From: Thermodesulfobacteriota bacterium
GTDB lineage: Bacteria > Desulfobacterota_D > UBA1144 > Nemesobacterales > CSP1-2
Assembly: GCA_035559815.1 (NCBI GenBank)
Contig: DATMAT010000019.1
Location: 62,001-126,000 of the forward strand
Length of the DNA stretch: 64,000 nucleotides
Direction of reading: 5' to 3'
The position numbers and the translations under genes are program-made. Below are positions 52,502-61,159 of this stretch, one piece after another (positions within the stretch are counted from its first letter, which is position 1; each line of letters begins with the position of its first letter). The notes beneath the pieces were generated by a model. That model was not told the DNA's origin. It worked only from the letters and a program-made list of their open reading frames with translations, and made no database searches.

Positions 52502-53977
52502 ATGAAGTCTTTCATTACCTGCCTGTATACAATAACCTTGTTTACTTTCATTCTCATAGCCGGGTCGACCATTGCCCAGGGCGCGCCAACCATCGCCGGT
52601 TGCCCCATCTTCCCGGCGGATAATGTGTGGAACACGCCTATCGATCATCTGCCGGTCGATACCAATTCATCGGCCTACATTTCCTTTATAGGAGCAAACA
52701 CGGGCCTCCATCCGGATTTCGGCACCGTCTGGGAAGGTGCGCCTATCGGCATTCCTTACAACATCGTCCCGGGAACCCAGCCCAAAGTGGACATTACCTT
52801 CGATTACTCCGACGAGAGCGACCCCGGCCCTTACCCGATTCCTCCTGATGCGGAGATTGAAGGAGGAGACGAATCTTCTGGCGACCGACACGTTCTCGTG
52901 TTGGATGAGGACAATTGCATCTTATACGAGACCTTTTATGCCTGGCCTCAATCTGACGGTAGTTGGTGGGCCGGTTCGGGCGCGGTATATGACCTTCGTT
53001 CCAACGTCCTTAGGCCGAGTGGATGGACCTCGGCTGATGCAGCGGGTTTGCCTATTCTGCCCGGACTCGTTCGGTATGATGAGGTAGCTTCGGGTGAGAT
53101 CACTCATGCGTTAAGATTTACCGTCCAGCATACCCGTAAGGCGTTCGTATGGCCTGCCCGTCATTATGCCTCCAGCCTGACTTCGACAAATTACCCGCCG
53201 ATGGGGCAACGTTTTCGGCTGAAGGCCGGCTTTGATATTTCCGGTTTCTCTCCCGAGGTGCAGGTTATCCTCCGAGCCCTTAAAAAATACGGGATGATCC
53301 TGGCCGATAACGGTAGTAATTGGTATATCTCCGGAGTGCCCGATTCTCGGTGGGATGACGATACGTTGGTAAATGAGCTAAGGCTGGTCAAAGGTTCAGA
53401 TTTTGAGGCTGTGGACGTGAGTTCCCTGATGGTGGACCCGGATTCCGGCCAGATTGACTCCGCCCCTGCGGAATCCGATACTCAGCCGCCTTCTACTCCC
53501 GCCAACCTTGTAGGAACTGCTCTCTCATCCTCCGAGGTTAGCCTCTCCTGGAATCCCTCGTCTGATAACTTGGGCGTGGCCGGATACCGTGTCTATCGGA
53601 ACGGCATTGAAATCGGCACTAAGGCAAACACTTCCTACAAAGATACCGGCCTCTCTCCGGCAACGGCATACCAGTATTCCGTGTCTGCCTATGATGCCGC
53701 AGGAAATGAATCAACCGTTTCAAGCACCGTCTCGGTGATGACCCAACCCCTGCCCAGCACGAAATTCGCTATCGGTAATCGGGTGCGCGTAACCAGGAAG
53801 GCTAACGTGTACGCAAGCCCTTCGATTTCCGCACCTGTGCTGGGAACTAAACTAAAGGGGGCTTGGGGTACAGTGATTGGCGGGTCGTGGTATGCTGATG
53901 GCCGCTGGTGGTGGCAGGTCGATTTCGATAAGGGAGTTGATGGATGGGTGGTTCAGGGGAAGTTGAGGATTCCTTGA
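52502..53977 (+). CDS. Secreted protein with fibronectin III and SH3 domains
   Basis: 491 residues. A signal peptide (1-27) is followed by a 280-residue domain starting CPIFPADNVWNTPIDHLPVD, a conserved secreted domain of unknown role. Next is a fibronectin type III domain (TPANLVGTALSSSEVSLSWNPSSDNLGVAGYRVYRNG, about 327-410) and a C-terminal bacterial SH3 domain (NRVRVTRKANVYASP to DGWVVQGKL). The architecture suggests binding to wall or polysaccharide outside the cell. CGGAGG precedes the ATG. Confidence 0.85.
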   Translation: MKSFITCLYTITLFTFILIAGSTIAQGAPTIAGCPIFPADNVWNTPIDHLPVDTNSSAYISFIGANTGLHPDFGTVWEGAPIGIPYNIVPGTQPKVDITFDYSDESDPGPYPIPPDAEIEGGDESSGDRHVLVLDEDNCILYETFYAWPQSDGSWWAGSGAVYDLRSNVLRPSGWTSADAAGLPILPGLVRYDEVASGEITHALRFTVQHTRKAFVWPARHYASSLTSTNYPPMGQRFRLKAGFDISGFSPEVQVILRALKKYGMILADNGSNWYISGVPDSRWDDDTLVNELRLVKGSDFEAVDVSSLMVDPDSGQIDSAPAESDTQPPSTPANLVGTALSSSEVSLSWNPSSDNLGVAGYRVYRNGIEIGTKANTSYKDTGLSPATAYQYSVSAYDAAGNESTVSSTVSVMTQPLPSTKFAIGNRVRVTRKANVYASPSISAPVLGTKLKGAWGTVIGGSWYADGRWWWQVDFDKGVDGWVVQGKLRIP

Positions 53978-54199
53978 TGCTAGATTTTTTCTTTTTGTAA
54001 ATCTTGAATGTTTGGTTGCATTCTCGTATGCGGCATCTGGTTATCTTTAAATACAGGCAGGTAACTCCTGAGAACGTCTTCGTCTTTAGTTACGTACCTA
54101 AGAACTGACTTCCTATTTTTCAATTGCGGCTTCGCTGTTAGGAAGACAAGAGGTTTCTTCTCCTTGCCACTGGGTTTCTGCTATCATTGTGAGGAGCCC

Positions 54200-54320
54200 T
54201 TCGGCAGGCTCAGGGTAGACTCCGCGACGAAGCAATCTAAAGCAGGAAAAAATAAGAGATTGCTTCGCTCCGCTCGCAATGACATGTTAGAGTGCTTACG
54301 TATGTATTGATACTCTGCGG
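54200..54320. repeat. Dispersed 'ggctcaggg / gcaatgac' repeat block
   Basis: 'cccttcggcaggctcaggg' and 'gattgcttcgctccgctcgcaatgacatgttaga' are copies of an intergenic repeat. The end (GCAATGACATGTTAGA, then TATTGATACTCTGCG) recurs at 63522-63570, in both cases upstream of a DUF1326 gene, so the two loci share ancestry. Confidence 0.6.
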
Positions 54321-54362
54321 CTTGCAGGGTAGTTCATTTAACGGTTTGACCCAAAAATAATT

Positions 54363-54398
54363 TGCAGTTTGACATCCATTCTTAGATATTATGCTGCA
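54363..54398. promoter_or_regulatory. 36-bp inverted repeat, second copy
   Basis: It matches 51631-51666 at 28 of 36 positions (TGCAG, then TGACATCC, then TTAT and CTGCA). The arms are less perfect here. It lies about 60 bases before the broken DUF1326 gene. Confidence 0.55.
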
Positions 54399-54456
54399 TA
54401 TTCACAACCTATTCAGATGCAGTAGAAAATAAGAACTCATTGCAAGGAGGTGTGCT

Positions 54457-54895
54457 GTGAGCACCGTGGATTGGTATATCGAGGGCATCGAGTTTGGAAG
54501 TTGCAACTGCATATATGCCTGCCCCTGCCAGTTTGAAGCTTTGCCCACTCACGGTCGTTGCCGGGGATTCGAGGTGGTCCACATAGAAAAAGGATACTTC
54601 GGCGATGTCGTGCTCGATGGACTCAATGTAGCTATGCTATATGCATGGCCCGGGCCTCTCTTCGAGGGCAGGGGCGAGATACAGGTGATCGTCGACGAAC
54701 GTGCTGACACGCGCCAGCGATAGGCATTGTCTAAAATCCTTCATGGATTGGAAACCGAACGGCATCGAGTTCGAGTTAGCCGAGATAGGGAGCGCCACGA
54801 CGACATGCAAGGGCACGATCCAGCTCGACCTCGAAGACACATACGGCCAGTTCAACCGCCTTCGTCATTCGGGCAAAGGCGTGGTGCATGGTTAG
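54457..54895 (+). pseudogene. DUF1326 protein, broken by stop and frameshift
   Basis: The first 88 residues are intact DUF1326: EFGSCNCIYACPCQFEALPTHGRCRGFEV, then GRGEIQVIVDERADTRQR. The TAG after QR stands where the paralogue at 63700 has Glu (QQREALAKI), and ALSKIL follows in frame, so it is a nonsense change. Further on, coding-like text (MDWKPNGIEFELAEIGSATT) continues in another frame to 54895. A GTG start follows AAGGAGGTGTGCT. Confidence 0.75.
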
Positions 54896-55123
54896 GCCTT
54901 ACAAGTGGAAGACTTATCTGTTTTAATTCCTCTCTGTAACCCTGTCCAGCGACGTCGAAGGGCCTGTTTAGCCCAAGCCTGTCCTGAGCTACGCCGAAGG
55001 GTCAAAGGGCAGAAGATGTGTTCCTTATCTTATAGTACTACTTGCTATATGACCAGTTTATGAAGCTTTTCTTTTAGTTTGGAATTGCATGAGATGATTG
55101 TGCGTCTCTTCATCTTACACATG

Positions 55124-55235
55124 TTACACACCCCTAAATCCCCTCCTTCGGCAAGGCTCAGGACAGGTCTCGAGAGGGGACTTAATTAAAGAATCCCCTC
55201 TAAAGAGGGGTGGCTCGAAGAGCCGGGGTGTGTTA
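55124..55235. repeat. Fold-back repeat R110, copy 2
   Basis: Same element as 42474-42585: TTACACACCCCTAAATCCCC at one end, CCGGGGTGTGTTA at the other, and AATCCCCTCTAAAGAGGGG inside. The differences between copies partly keep the pairing (GGCTCGAAGAGCC here, GACTCGGAGAGTC there). Confidence 0.75.
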
Positions 55236-55424
55236 GTGTAGAAGCGATGTCACAGAGGTGTAGAAAAATATTTCAACAAATATTGTGCTTGGATAGCGAA
55301 CATAAAATAGGTGAACTCGATTTTGAAAAGACCTTTTTATCTATCTTAAGCCCTTGTTTTAACCGTGTGAATCGTTGGTTTCTAATTATTTTGGACAGCG
55401 GTTATGTCTAAAGACGCGCTCCGC

Positions 55425-57461
55425 TCATGACCTGCGGAGTTTCCTTCTGAGAAGGAGAAGCGCAGGGATCATCAAATACACCAGGGCCGATGCCGTGTGC
55501 GAGCCTGTCGAAGCGATAGAGCATCCGCCTCCGCTGCCGGTGCTTTCGGCGTCCAGATGGTCGGGTATGCCGTCCCCGTCCGAGTCTCTTATTACCAGAG
55601 GATAGCCGGTTTCCGGATGGAATATGTCCAGTAACCCGTCGCCGTTTTTGTCCTCGATGCTGTCGGGTAGTCCATCGCCATCCTCGTCAATTCCGCCGTG
55701 CTCCACAAAATCCGAGACGCCGTCGTTGTCGGAATCTATATCAAGGAAATCGGGGATTCCGTCTCCGTCGGTATCAGTACAGGATAGCTCGCTTCCGCCC
55801 TGGTCCGGGTCGTGCAGGTCGTGATGTCCGTCCCCATCTAAATCCACATGGTTATCGGAACGTCCGTCCCTGTCTTCGTCGTTCGTACCTCCACACTCGG
55901 CGTGGTCGGGTATACCGTCGTTATCGGAGTCGAGGTCTAGCCAGTTTAGGATTCCATCTCCGTCTCCGTCCTCGGGGGTACCTACCAGTTCGCGTGCACT
56001 CCGTGCTTCTACGGATAGGGCTGTTGAACTGAAGTTGGATTCTTCAGTGTTTGTCGCGCCGTCGTTATCAGAGTCCGTGTCCTGGCTGTTTTGCACGCTG
56101 TCGCCGTCCGAATCGTTAGGGCAGAAGTTGACGGTGTAGTTGACTGCCTGACCGGCAGTTGCTGTCTGGCAATTGAAAAGCTTTATGGCGTCATCATAGG
56201 GAAAGGCATAGGCCGTGGGGCTTGCGTTGTTGAATATAGCCTGCGTCGGCAGTGCGTTTGCCTGCCACGTCTGGTTGTTGCCGCCTATGCAGGCGCCGTT
56301 ACTGGTCGAGGAGAATCCCGGTGCCCAGGTGGGACACCCGCAACAGTCGTTGCCCGCGTTGGCAGTGAAGCACGAGGCGGCGTTCACGCCGGTGCATCCC
56401 CATAGCTGGCCGTATGTGGTGTTGTCGACCGAAACGTCGCATTCTGCCCCGAGTATGGCATTTGTGGCCGAATCCTCGCAGAAGCCCGAGCTTCCGCAGT
56501 TAAACGTGTAAGGCGGGCCGCATTGCCCGTCCGAGGTGCATGACTGCCTGCAGAATTTCTGGGGCGCAAAGCAGCCCACGTATTTTGATCCTTGGTTCTG
56601 ATTGTTGGTTAACTGGAGGGTCGAGGGGCAAGCTGACTCCGAGACGGCAAGGTCGGTTCCGACCCATGCCGAATTCGGGAGTAAAGACTCGGTAATGCCC
56701 GATGGCGCACATCCATTCGTGTCGGTGCAGCCGGGGCTCCCGCAGAAAAAGGGGTTCACGCAGAGCTTCTGAGCAGGGTCGCATTTCCATTTGTAGCCGA
56801 ACCCGAAGAGCGGATAGCAGTCTGAATCCTGGGTGCAGGTTGACGAATTCTTGCCCGGAAGATTGCCGGTGAAAATGCAGTTTCCGTTGGTGGCGCAGTC
56901 GTAGTCGGAGGGGTCGGGGATTATTTCGACCGGTATGTTGCCGCCGTCCACCATGCTGATGTCGTAGTTATCCAACCCGCCCGCGGCCAGTGTGAACTCG
57001 GCTAGTGTTGCCGGGGGAAGGCCGGTCTCTCCACAGTTGAGCACGAAGTTACCGCTTCCGTCCTGGCAGCCGCCGGTATCGCAGCAGTTGGCGATAACGT
57101 AATTGTTACCGTTCACAGTGATGTTCTGCGGGTCGCAGACGCCGGACGAGTTGAAACTGCAGCCTGTCCGCCCCCAGAACCTGCCTGACCAGTTGTTGGG
57201 CACGGTGACCGTGGCCGTGGCGTTCGCGTCGAGCTCCCAACCGCTGAGTGTACTGATGGTGCCGGGGTTACTGCCGCCGGTTATCGTGCCCGAGCTAACG
57301 CCCGGGAACGCACCTACCCAGATAGTCTCGGAGCAATAGTTGTTGATAGTGATCTGCGCAGTCTGAGCAAATGCCTTTTGGCCGCCTGCGTACATGATTA
57401 AGGCAATGAAAGAAGCCAGGATTACTGCCGAGACTAGCCTGGCGATTTCGGTTAAACGCAT
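55425..57461 (-). CDS. Thaumatin-like protein with thrombospondin type 3 repeats
   Basis: 678 residues. Signal peptide (1-33), then a thaumatin/PR-5-like domain: ITINNYCSETIWVGAFPG, VTVPNNWSGRFWGRTGC and LAEFTLAAGGLDNYDISMVDGGNIPVEI, the thaumatin signature, with many Cys. From about residue 450 come seven or more calcium-binding DxDxDG loops (DSDGDSVQNSQDTDSDNDG and kin) of thrombospondin type 3 type. The end is GGGCSIA, a membrane helix and LLRRKLRRS, a MYXO-CTERM-like anchor as in 21503-23452. A cell-surface protein; the ligand may be a glucan. Confidence 0.85.
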   Translation of the reverse strand: MRLTEIARLVSAVILASFIALIMYAGGQKAFAQTAQITINNYCSETIWVGAFPGVSSGTITGGSNPGTISTLSGWELDANATATVTVPNNWSGRFWGRTGCSFNSSGVCDPQNITVNGNNYVIANCCDTGGCQDGSGNFVLNCGETGLPPATLAEFTLAAGGLDNYDISMVDGGNIPVEIIPDPSDYDCATNGNCIFTGNLPGKNSSTCTQDSDCYPLFGFGYKWKCDPAQKLCVNPFFCGSPGCTDTNGCAPSGITESLLPNSAWVGTDLAVSESACPSTLQLTNNQNQGSKYVGCFAPQKFCRQSCTSDGQCGPPYTFNCGSSGFCEDSATNAILGAECDVSVDNTTYGQLWGCTGVNAASCFTANAGNDCCGCPTWAPGFSSTSNGACIGGNNQTWQANALPTQAIFNNASPTAYAFPYDDAIKLFNCQTATAGQAVNYTVNFCPNDSDGDSVQNSQDTDSDNDGATNTEESNFSSTALSVEARSARELVGTPEDGDGDGILNWLDLDSDNDGIPDHAECGGTNDEDRDGRSDNHVDLDGDGHHDLHDPDQGGSELSCTDTDGDGIPDFLDIDSDNDGVSDFVEHGGIDEDGDGLPDSIEDKNGDGLLDIFHPETGYPLVIRDSDGDGIPDHLDAESTGSGGGCSIASTGSHTASALVYLMIPALLLLRRKLRRS

Positions 57462-57808
57462 GTGAAGACCTCCTTTAAAGCGATATGCTGCCGCAGTAAG
57501 TATCCTTTAATTAAAGTTTTGTATGTAAGGAAAAAACGTATGAAAAATTCTGGAATTTACCACACGAATACCCCTGCGACGGGCTGACTAATAATAATGC
57601 TGATTTGGGTTGGCAGGAAGTGGAGAGGAGAAAATAGGATGTATAACTTTTCTTTGAAGAGCGCCTTCCGCCATTAGCTTGCCACATAGGAAGATAAAGA
57701 ATTTCTTTCTTGAATAACTAGATGAAACAACGACAGGTATTGAGGATGTGATAGAATTAAAGTACAATTCGGACTACGGGGAAAAGGTGGGAAGGAGGAT
57801 GGGATGAG

Positions 57809-58063
57809 ATGTTCCAGCCGAACTGGCAACGCAACAGGCCCATAGAGTTTGTTGCACATTCTCGTTTTAAGTTGCACTGTATGCTGTGTGGGCATAGAGA
57901 AGATTTAATTCAATTCCAGTTGGAAGCTTTTGTTTGCTACCCGGTATGTTTCAATTTTCTATCTCAGATACCATTTACAACTAAGCGACTCGACTATTTT
58001 CCTATTAGGGATTTTTACTGGAATGGGAAGGAAATCATGTCCGCAATCAGTTTAGCGGCTTGA
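57809..58063 (+). CDS. Doubtful 84-aa hypothetical protein
   Basis: MFQPNWQRNRPIEFVAHSRF opens an 84-residue frame with CMLCGH and CYPVC Cys pairs. AAGGAGGATGG lies ten bases upstream, the only positive sign. A protein-like stretch (IKLKVWLRPGIRTEERKKYA) continues in another frame at 58082-58205, so this may be a broken larger gene. The family is unknown. Confidence 0.3.
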   Translation: MFQPNWQRNRPIEFVAHSRFKLHCMLCGHREDLIQFQLEAFVCYPVCFNFLSQIPFTTKRLDYFPIRDFYWNGKEIMSAISLAA

Positions 58064-58209
58064 GCCAGATTTTCTTCCCATTGGCCGCGAGATAAAGCTC
58101 AAGGTCTGGCTTAGACCGGGAATTCGGACTGAAGAAAGAAAAAAGTATGCATTCCATTTCTTTAAGGATGCTTTCCAAGAGTGGCTCTGCCATTGGGAGG
58201 TAGTTTAAT

Positions 58210-58449
58210 ATGTTGCTGGAACAGTGGACGGCTACGCCACATGGGAGGAGACCGGTCTTCGTCCCTGTCCCCGGTGCCGACGCTACGACAGGCGAGGGTG
58301 ATGGAGCCATTTTGTCTGTTGTGTTGAATGCCGGTAAGGGTAACTCATTCTTTCTCATACCCGATGCACATTCATTTACCGAGCTGGCGTGTGCAGAAGT
58401 GCCTCATCACATTCCTTTTGGTTTCCATGGCCAATACCTTACGGATTGA
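58210..58449 (+). pseudogene. Carotenoid oxygenase C-terminal fragment
   Basis: 79 residues ending [20 protein letters not shown], with [26 protein letters not shown] before it. This is the C-terminal blade of carotenoid cleavage dioxygenases (RPE65 family), including the last iron-ligand His in HGQ. The other 400 or so residues and three His ligands are missing. It is a relic. Confidence 0.75.
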
Positions 58450-58583
58450 GGATGATGATAGTATGGAAGGCCGGTTCAGAATTTATCTAGTGTGCTATGC
58501 CTCAACCGGTCGTTCTTGTCTGACACCTACCCTGTTACCGGTTTGTGTTTTGCTGTGAAATTTTTTAAGGCTCTCTACTCTCC

Positions 58584-58612
58584 TTGACCCTAAATCGGGC
58601 TTTTTGTATTCT
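58584..58612 (+). promoter_or_regulatory. Promoter Q2 (TTGACC-17-TATTCT)
   Basis: TTGACC (58584-58589), 17 nt, TATTCT (58607-58612), then GAGTG as in Q1. CCC-TAAATC-GGG lies in the spacer. An imperfect hairpin (AAGCGTAAAATTCC / GGACATTACGCTT) follows at about 58634. It serves the nuclease gene. Confidence 0.65.
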
Positions 58613-58717
58613 GAGTGTCAAACGACGATCTGAAGCGTAAAATTCCTTTCCTGGACATTACGCTTTATTTTTACGGCTGATTGTGCCGAGCTCGTAAGAT
58701 AATGTAAGGTAATTCTA

Positions 58718-59623
58718 GTGGCAGGGGTCAAAAAATTTGACTTTACACCTATCCTTGGCTGGTCTTCATCACGATATGACCTATTCTCGATTTGCAAGAG
58801 AAGGTACTTCTACCAGTACTACACAAAGTACGATCAGGAAGTTCCGACCAGGAGGATCAATCAATTCAGGGAACTAGTGTCGATTCCTCTGGAAATAGGA
58901 GGGGTAGTACACAAGGTAATCGAAGTCCTTCTCACCAGGCTGAAGAGGACTTCAAGGGAAATAGACGAGAAAAAGTTTTTTGATTTCGCCAGGAGAACGG
59001 CTGAGAATCACATTCGGACTAAAAAATTCGAAGAGGTGGCATATGGGGATATGGATCGGGTGGAAGTGGATGTTCTATATCCAAAGGTCAGGGAAAGCCT
59101 GGAAAATCTGCTGGCCAGCGACCGATTTGACTGGCTGGTCAATGAAGCGGTTAGTAACTGCGACCAGTGGATCATCGACCCGCCCGGGTATGGAGAAACC
59201 AGAATCGGGGACTTGAAAGTTTACTGCAAGGTTGATTTTCTATTTCCGATTGGAGATGAATATCACATCATAGACTGGAAAACCGGGAAGTCCGACGCTG
59301 ACAAGCATCGTAAGCAGCTCATCGGGTATTCCACCTGGGCATCATATCATTTCGAGACCGACCCGACAAACGTCAAACCCACAATCGTATACCTTCATCC
59401 CGAGTATCAGGAAGTCCAAGAGACATTCAATGTCTTCGACCTGGAAAACTTTGCTATTCAGGTTCGGGCTGAGACTGAAGAGATGTATGAATACTGCAGG
59501 GATATCGAGCAGAACATACCGCTGGATAAATCAGAATTCCCAATGGTGGACGACCAAAGGATTTGTGCTCATTGCAATTTCCGGGGCGTTTGCTATCCAG
59601 ACCGGTATCCTGCCAATCTCTGA
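58718..59623 (+). CDS. Lone PD-(D/E)XK nuclease, Cas4/RecB-like, with Fe-S cysteines
   Basis: 301 residues. Nuclease residues: His in IGGVVHKVIE (about 69), CKVDFLF (Asp, about 171), HIIDWKTGK (D-x-K, about 183-187) and KQLIGYS (Q-x3-Y). One Cys at SICKRRYFYQYY (about 27) and three in CAHCNFRGVC (about 286-295) form the 4Fe-4S pattern of Cas4 and AddB. It should cut DNA ends. No cas genes or repeats are nearby. The GTG start follows TAAGG. Promoter Q2 lies upstream. Confidence 0.85.
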   Translation: MAGVKKFDFTPILGWSSSRYDLFSICKRRYFYQYYTKYDQEVPTRRINQFRELVSIPLEIGGVVHKVIEVLLTRLKRTSREIDEKKFFDFARRTAENHIRTKKFEEVAYGDMDRVEVDVLYPKVRESLENLLASDRFDWLVNEAVSNCDQWIIDPPGYGETRIGDLKVYCKVDFLFPIGDEYHIIDWKTGKSDADKHRKQLIGYSTWASYHFETDPTNVKPTIVYLHPEYQEVQETFNVFDLENFAIQVRAETEEMYEYCRDIEQNIPLDKSEFPMVDDQRICAHCNFRGVCYPDRYPANL

Positions 59624-59669
59624 GCCCAACAAGTAGAGGCCATTTTAACTGTGGTTTTCGTTCCTTTTA

Positions 59670-59698
59670 TTGACCTCAAATCAGGATTGTTCTATTCT
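59670..59698 (+). promoter_or_regulatory. Promoter Q3 (TTGACC-17-TATTCT)
   Basis: TTGACC (59670-59675), 17 nt, TATTCT (59693-59698). CCT-CAAATC-AGG lies in the spacer. Downstream is the palindrome ACTTGATCAAGT (59710-59721). It serves the GAF-CheB gene. Confidence 0.65.
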
Positions 59699-59821
59699 GT
59701 GTATAGCGACTTGATCAAGTGAAGACTTCCGGTTTCATAACCATGCGCCCGAGCTGCTGGGAGTAGGAGATAGGGTTTTGCTGCCCAGTCGAGCACGTAG
59801 CCACGGTTAGTACCGGCTACT

Positions 59822-61036
59822 GTGAGGTATCAAACTGTGAAAGGCCCTGAACAAAAAACTGTCGGCCATTTTCGTTCCCACCGGTCTGGTCATGTTAGCG
59901 AACAGATTCTTGAAGTTATCAGTCAGCTTTCCTACGCAAGCACACTGCCGGAAGTGACGGAGGTCGTGCGCCGAGCCGTTCGGCAGCTCACTGGAGCAGA
60001 CGGAGCCACGTTCATCCTGCGCGAGGGGAATTTAGTACATTACGTCGACGAAGATGCAATTGGTCCACTGTGGAAGGGGAACCGATTCGACATTCAGGCA
60101 TGCATTTCTGGCTGGTCCATCCTTAACCGAAAGGCAGCGGCGATTGAGGACATCTATTCTGACCCTCGAATACCGGTCGAGGCCTATCGTAGTACATTCG
60201 TCAAGAGCTTGATAATGGTGCCGATCCGCTCCGAAGACCCCATCGGGGCTATCGGCGCATATTGGGCCAAGCGGAGGAAACCCAGCCGGCGGCAGATAGA
60301 AATCCTGCAGTCCCTAGCGGACGCGGCGGCGCTGGCCTTTGCCAACGCCCGACACCTCCAGGGATACGATGGAACTGACGTGCAGGGATTTTCTAAAAGC
60401 ATGTCTGGGGGGTCCGGGTCGCAGCGATCGGATAAAAGCCTCCTCGCTAACGAATCCTTCGATCGGCTGATTCTAATCGGAGCCTCGGCAGGCGGGGTGA
60501 GTACTCTCATGAACCTGCTAGCCCAGCTTCCCTCGGATTTGGCGGCGCCTATTTTCCTGGTGATTCACACCAGTCAAGATGGGGCTTCCGACCTTCAAGT
60601 TGTATTGAACCGGGTTAGCGCATTGCCGGTGAGCTGTGCTCAAGAGGGGGAGCCAATCCGGCCGGGCCGCGTATATTTGCCGCCAGCCGACCATCACCTC
60701 CTGGTCGACCGAGGTTTTGTTCGTGTTTTTAAGGGACCTGAGGAAAATTTCACACGGCCGGCCATAGACCCGCTCTTCCGCACAGCGGCCATACACTACC
60801 GGCATCGAGTGGTCGGGATAATCCTCAGTGGCAATCTCTACGACGGGACGGCGGGCCTGCTCTGTGTGAAAATGCACGGTGGCACCACCATCGTCCAGAA
60901 CCCGGAGGAAACGGTCTTCCCGTATATGTGTCGCACGGCCATGAAATACGTCAATATCGATTATATATTCACGCTGTCTGAGATCGCCCGCTATCTCTCC
61001 CGCCTTGCGTCGTCTCAAATCGTGCGAAGAAGCTAA
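59822..61036 (+). CDS. GAF domain fused to CheB methylesterase
   Basis: 404 residues. A GAF domain (about 28-180: TLPEVTEVVRRAVRQLTGADGATFIL, ISGWSILNRKAAAIEDIYSDPRIP, SLADAAALAFANARHL) is joined to a CheB-type methylesterase domain (about 215-400). Catalytic Ser is in LIGASAGGVSTL, His in LVIHTSQDG and Asp in IILSGNLYDGTAGL. There is no receiver domain, and no CheR is adjacent. The GAF domain may gate the esterase. The start is a GTG. Confidence 0.88.
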   Translation: MRYQTVKGPEQKTVGHFRSHRSGHVSEQILEVISQLSYASTLPEVTEVVRRAVRQLTGADGATFILREGNLVHYVDEDAIGPLWKGNRFDIQACISGWSILNRKAAAIEDIYSDPRIPVEAYRSTFVKSLIMVPIRSEDPIGAIGAYWAKRRKPSRRQIEILQSLADAAALAFANARHLQGYDGTDVQGFSKSMSGGSGSQRSDKSLLANESFDRLILIGASAGGVSTLMNLLAQLPSDLAAPIFLVIHTSQDGASDLQVVLNRVSALPVSCAQEGEPIRPGRVYLPPADHHLLVDRGFVRVFKGPEENFTRPAIDPLFRTAAIHYRHRVVGIILSGNLYDGTAGLLCVKMHGGTTIVQNPEETVFPYMCRTAMKYVNIDYIFTLSEIARYLSRLASSQIVRRS

Positions 61037-61095
61037 TCATGTTCTCGTCGAGGAGACGCCATTTGGAATTCTAAATATTATGTATCAAACACCTT

Positions 61096-61137
61096 TTGAC
61101 ACCACCGACAATTGTCGTTATATTAAAGACATATGTC
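61096..61137 (+). promoter_or_regulatory. Promoter with twin palindromic operators for RES-Xre pair
   Basis: TTGACA (61096-61101), 17 nt, TATATT (61119-61124). GACAATTGTC (61107-61116) sits in the spacer and GACATATGTC (61128-61137) just after the -10. The pair, 21 bases centre to centre, is a likely autorepression site for the antitoxin. Confidence 0.75.
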
Positions 61138-61159
61138 ATAAAGAATTTGGAGGTTGAAC

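Noticed and set aside
55590-55980. Repetitive DNA that could be taken for a CRISPR or tandem array
   Set aside because: It is the coding sequence of DxDxDG calcium loops in the thaumatin-like protein; units vary in length and sequence.
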